64,000 nt of DNA from Ciona savignyi. Its lineage: Eukaryota > Chordata > Ascidiacea > Phlebobranchia > Cionidae. Shown piece after piece: positions 56,760 through 64,000 of this stretch (positions are counted from its first letter, which is position 1; each line of letters begins with the position of its first letter). The DNA is taken from positions 169,225-233,224 of the forward strand of contig CH003195.1 of the NCBI GenBank assembly GCA_000149265.1, read 5' to 3'. The translations under genes and the position numbers were made by a program. The notes beneath the pieces are model-generated. The model ran no database searches and was not told where the DNA came from. It saw only the letters and a list, made by a program, of their open reading frames with translations.

Positions 56760-57087
56760 GTCCGGCCCGTTGGTCTAACGGTTAAGTGCGTGTCCGGCCC
56801 GTTGGTCTAACGGTTAAGTGCGTCGCCTTTCAATCGAAAGGTTGAAGGTTCGAAACTGGTCGCTAGCTAGTCGGCTGTGTCCTTGGGCAAGGCACTTTAC
56901 GGACATTGCCTGAACCCAGCGGATTAATGGGTTTTACCAAATTGAAGGAACGTGTCGATCATATACAACACACTGCAATAGCTCCGGTAACCCGACGATG
57001 GGCGCGACGTGATCTGACGATTGCCCGTGTGTTAACCACCTTGGTTTTCCGATTCACGGGGATAAAGATGAATATCCTATACTATAA
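56760..57087 (+). mobile_element. SINE-A with tandemly duplicated head
   Basis: The 32-bp start (GTCCGGCCCGTTGGTCTAAC then GGTTAAGTGCGT) is present twice in a row; the rest is full length. Confidence 0.88.
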
Positions 57088-57126
57088 GTGAAAACTATAG
57101 CTTAACATAATCTTAAGCTTAAACAA

Positions 57127-57277
57127 GGAAGGAACGTGTCTATCATACACAACACACTGCAATAGCTCCGGTAACCCGACGATGGGCGCGACGTGATCTG
57201 ACGATTGCCCGTGTGTTAACCACCTTGGTGCTCCCATTCACGAGGATAAGCATGAATATCCTATTCTATTCTATGTT
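57127..57277 (+). mobile_element. SINE-A, tail half, local copy
   Basis: Shares GGGCGCGACGTGATCTGACG and ACCACCTTGG, variants of the preceding copy, so probably a local duplication of it. Confidence 0.8.
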
Positions 57278-57632
57278 TAAAAAAATACCACAGAAGCATG
57301 CACGGTTTCACCTTATAAAAAATCCACATTGCCACATTTCTATATAGTTATTGCCAGAGAACTTGTAAAAAAATCCACATTTAAGGGGATTACATTAGTT
57401 ATCAATCAGTCAATAACTTGTGATGGAAATACACATTAATGGATTTATACATAATTCGTCTTCAATAACTAGTGCCTACAGTGCAAGAGCCTTAGCTATT
57501 GCAATGTGTTGTATTTAATTGATAAAAATGTTAGGCACCGATTGAAATATTTGTGCAAACGTATGGGTCCCAACATTAAAGTAAAATTCATAAATCTTCT
57601 TGGTCAGGCAGGCGCTCTTTAGAAAGTGATCA

Positions 57633-57703
57633 ATGCAAAGATCGAACCAGGCACCTGCCTGACCAGGACCAGTGTTCCTAACCCCTAGACTACAGGATCA
57701 GAA
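57633..57703 (-). mobile_element. tRNA-like sequence, probably a tRNA-derived repeat or pseudogene
   Basis: On the minus strand TAGTCTAGGGGTTAGGA resembles a tRNA Glu/Gly D-arm and A box, and GCCTGGTTCGATC a T-arm and B box. The acceptor ends do not pair, so it is not a functional tRNA. Confidence 0.4.
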
Positions 57704-57704
57704 T

Positions 57705-58440
57705 ATATTATATAAGCATGCTAAGATGCATTCAATGTACACAATCATGAAACATGCAATCATGCTGGCAAACATTACAAATAAAACTGTAATTAGTGAT
57801 TTTTTTAAAACAACCGACAGCAAAGGTATAATAATTAATTATGCAAAGAAGGAAAAAACCTTAAGTTGTCGGAAGACACCAAAAAACTTTGTCAACCCCA
57901 GTATTAATGCTGACAACATACCAATAAAATAGTTATTATGTTACCCAACCTCAAACATGCATGCTTAATGCAAAGTAAACGCGAAATGGATTGGACAACA
58001 AAAAAACATTGCAGCAGGCCTTTAAAACATAATGCATGGTGTTGTATCACGGGGCAGGTAAAATATGTATCTGAAAGTTTTTATACAATGTTTCAGATTG
58101 TAGCTCAATTTTATCACCAGTATTTGTGCTAAAGTATCTGACGATAATATGACGCCGGTTAACCGATTGATTATGGCATTGAATCAAGTCGAAACAACTT
58201 AAATTAAATATCGTTATTCTTGCTTTTGCCTGTCCTACAAGTCCATGCATTATGCCATGAAATAGAAACGAATGCGTCAAAGACGAAGGCACAAGTTGGT
58301 AGCAAGTAGCACCCCTGTCGCTTGTTATGCAAGATAAAAGTGTAATCACAACAGAGGTTTAAATTTTTAAAATCAATCATCATATGAATATATATATGCA
58401 TACCAGCATGCAAACTTAACAATGTACTTTTAACGCCATT
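57705..58440. other. No gene recognised
   Basis: AT-rich; it should lie downstream of, or in a late intron of, the GRK gene. I could not identify a further GRK exon. Confidence 0.4.
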
Positions 58441-58444
58441 TCCA

Positions 58445-58705
58445 AAACAAAAAAATGAAAACAAGAAAATTAAAAGAACAAGAAAATTAAAAGAACAAGA
58501 AAATTAAAAGAACAAGAAAATTAAAAGAACAAGAAAATTAAAAGAACAAAAAAATTAAAAAAACAAACAAATTAAAAAAACAAGAAAATGAAAAAAACAA
58601 AAAAATTAAAACAAGAAAATTAAAACAAGAAAATGAAAAAAAGAACAAGAAAATGAAAAGAACAAGAAAATGAAAAGAAAAAATTAAAACAAAAAATAAA
58701 CAAGA
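58445..58705. repeat. A-rich 17-bp tandem repeat
   Basis: Unit AAAATTAAAAGAACAAG repeated about six times, then degenerating to shorter AACAAGAAAATTAAA units. It begins a few bases after the last recognised GRK exon. Confidence 0.85.
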
Positions 58706-58708
58706 AAC

Positions 58709-64000
<5,292 letters not shown>

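Noticed and set aside
57672-57932. An 86-codon plus-strand frame as a gene
   Set aside because: No start context, splice partner, or recognisable motif; composition equals the surrounding AT-rich DNA.

Overview
The window looks like a piece of a tunicate nuclear genome, most likely Ciona. That is inferred from AT-rich non-coding DNA, short exons with canonical GT-AG introns, animal-only genes (KEAP1, an MPP-type MAGUK, EOGT, GRK5/6), and dozens of copies of one tRNA-derived SINE with a (GGATA)n tail. The species cannot be fixed from the sequence alone. It contains one 100-N assembly gap (15700-15799).

Layout. 0.1-3.1 kb, minus strand: BTB and BACK/IVR exons of a KEAP1-like oxidative-stress sensor; its Kelch exons lie beyond the left edge and its start codon was not found. 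3.1-10 kb: repeats and unrecognised DNA. 10.0-11.5 kb, plus strand: an intronless 498-aa MPP-type MAGUK with a degenerate guanylate-kinase domain, probably a retrogene. 13.7-53.8 kb: a cluster of genes for EGF-domain-specific O-GlcNAc transferase (EOGT, family GT61). EOGT-A (plus, 13662-21693, 509 aa), EOGT-B (plus, 24629-31806, 510 aa) and EOGT-D (minus, 53835-45979, 498 aa) each splice into an intact reading frame. EOGT-C (minus, 42993-33090) carries a 4-nt deletion. EOGT-B' (43688-44684) is a duplicate of the last two exons of EOGT-B. 58.7-63.7 kb, minus strand: the C-terminal half of a GRK4/5/6-type receptor kinase whose 5' part lies beyond the right edge.

History of the cluster. A block holding the end of EOGT-B plus all of EOGT-C (about 30.54-43.06 kb) is tandemly duplicated as about 43.55-53.91 kb (EOGT-B' plus EOGT-D). 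The two blocks act as filled-site and empty-site controls and show which insertions are younger than the duplication: a piggyBac-type element with TTAA target duplication, several SINEs, a MITE next to a splice donor, and expansion of a 21-bp minisatellite to about 76 units. Exon 8, which encodes the most conserved part of the enzyme, is almost identical at nucleotide level in all copies on both strands, while the other exons have diverged. This is a strong sign of gene conversion. The proteins share a signal peptide and a C-terminal KDEL-like signal (best in B, C and D), so they are expected to act in the ER lumen on EGF repeats of secreted or membrane proteins. Different C-terminal tails suggest they may not be equivalent.

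Two 5S rRNA genes in tandem sit inside an EOGT-A intron next to the assembly gap, flanked by two almost identical copies of the same SINE. I found no CRISPR array and no prokaryotic or viral gene.
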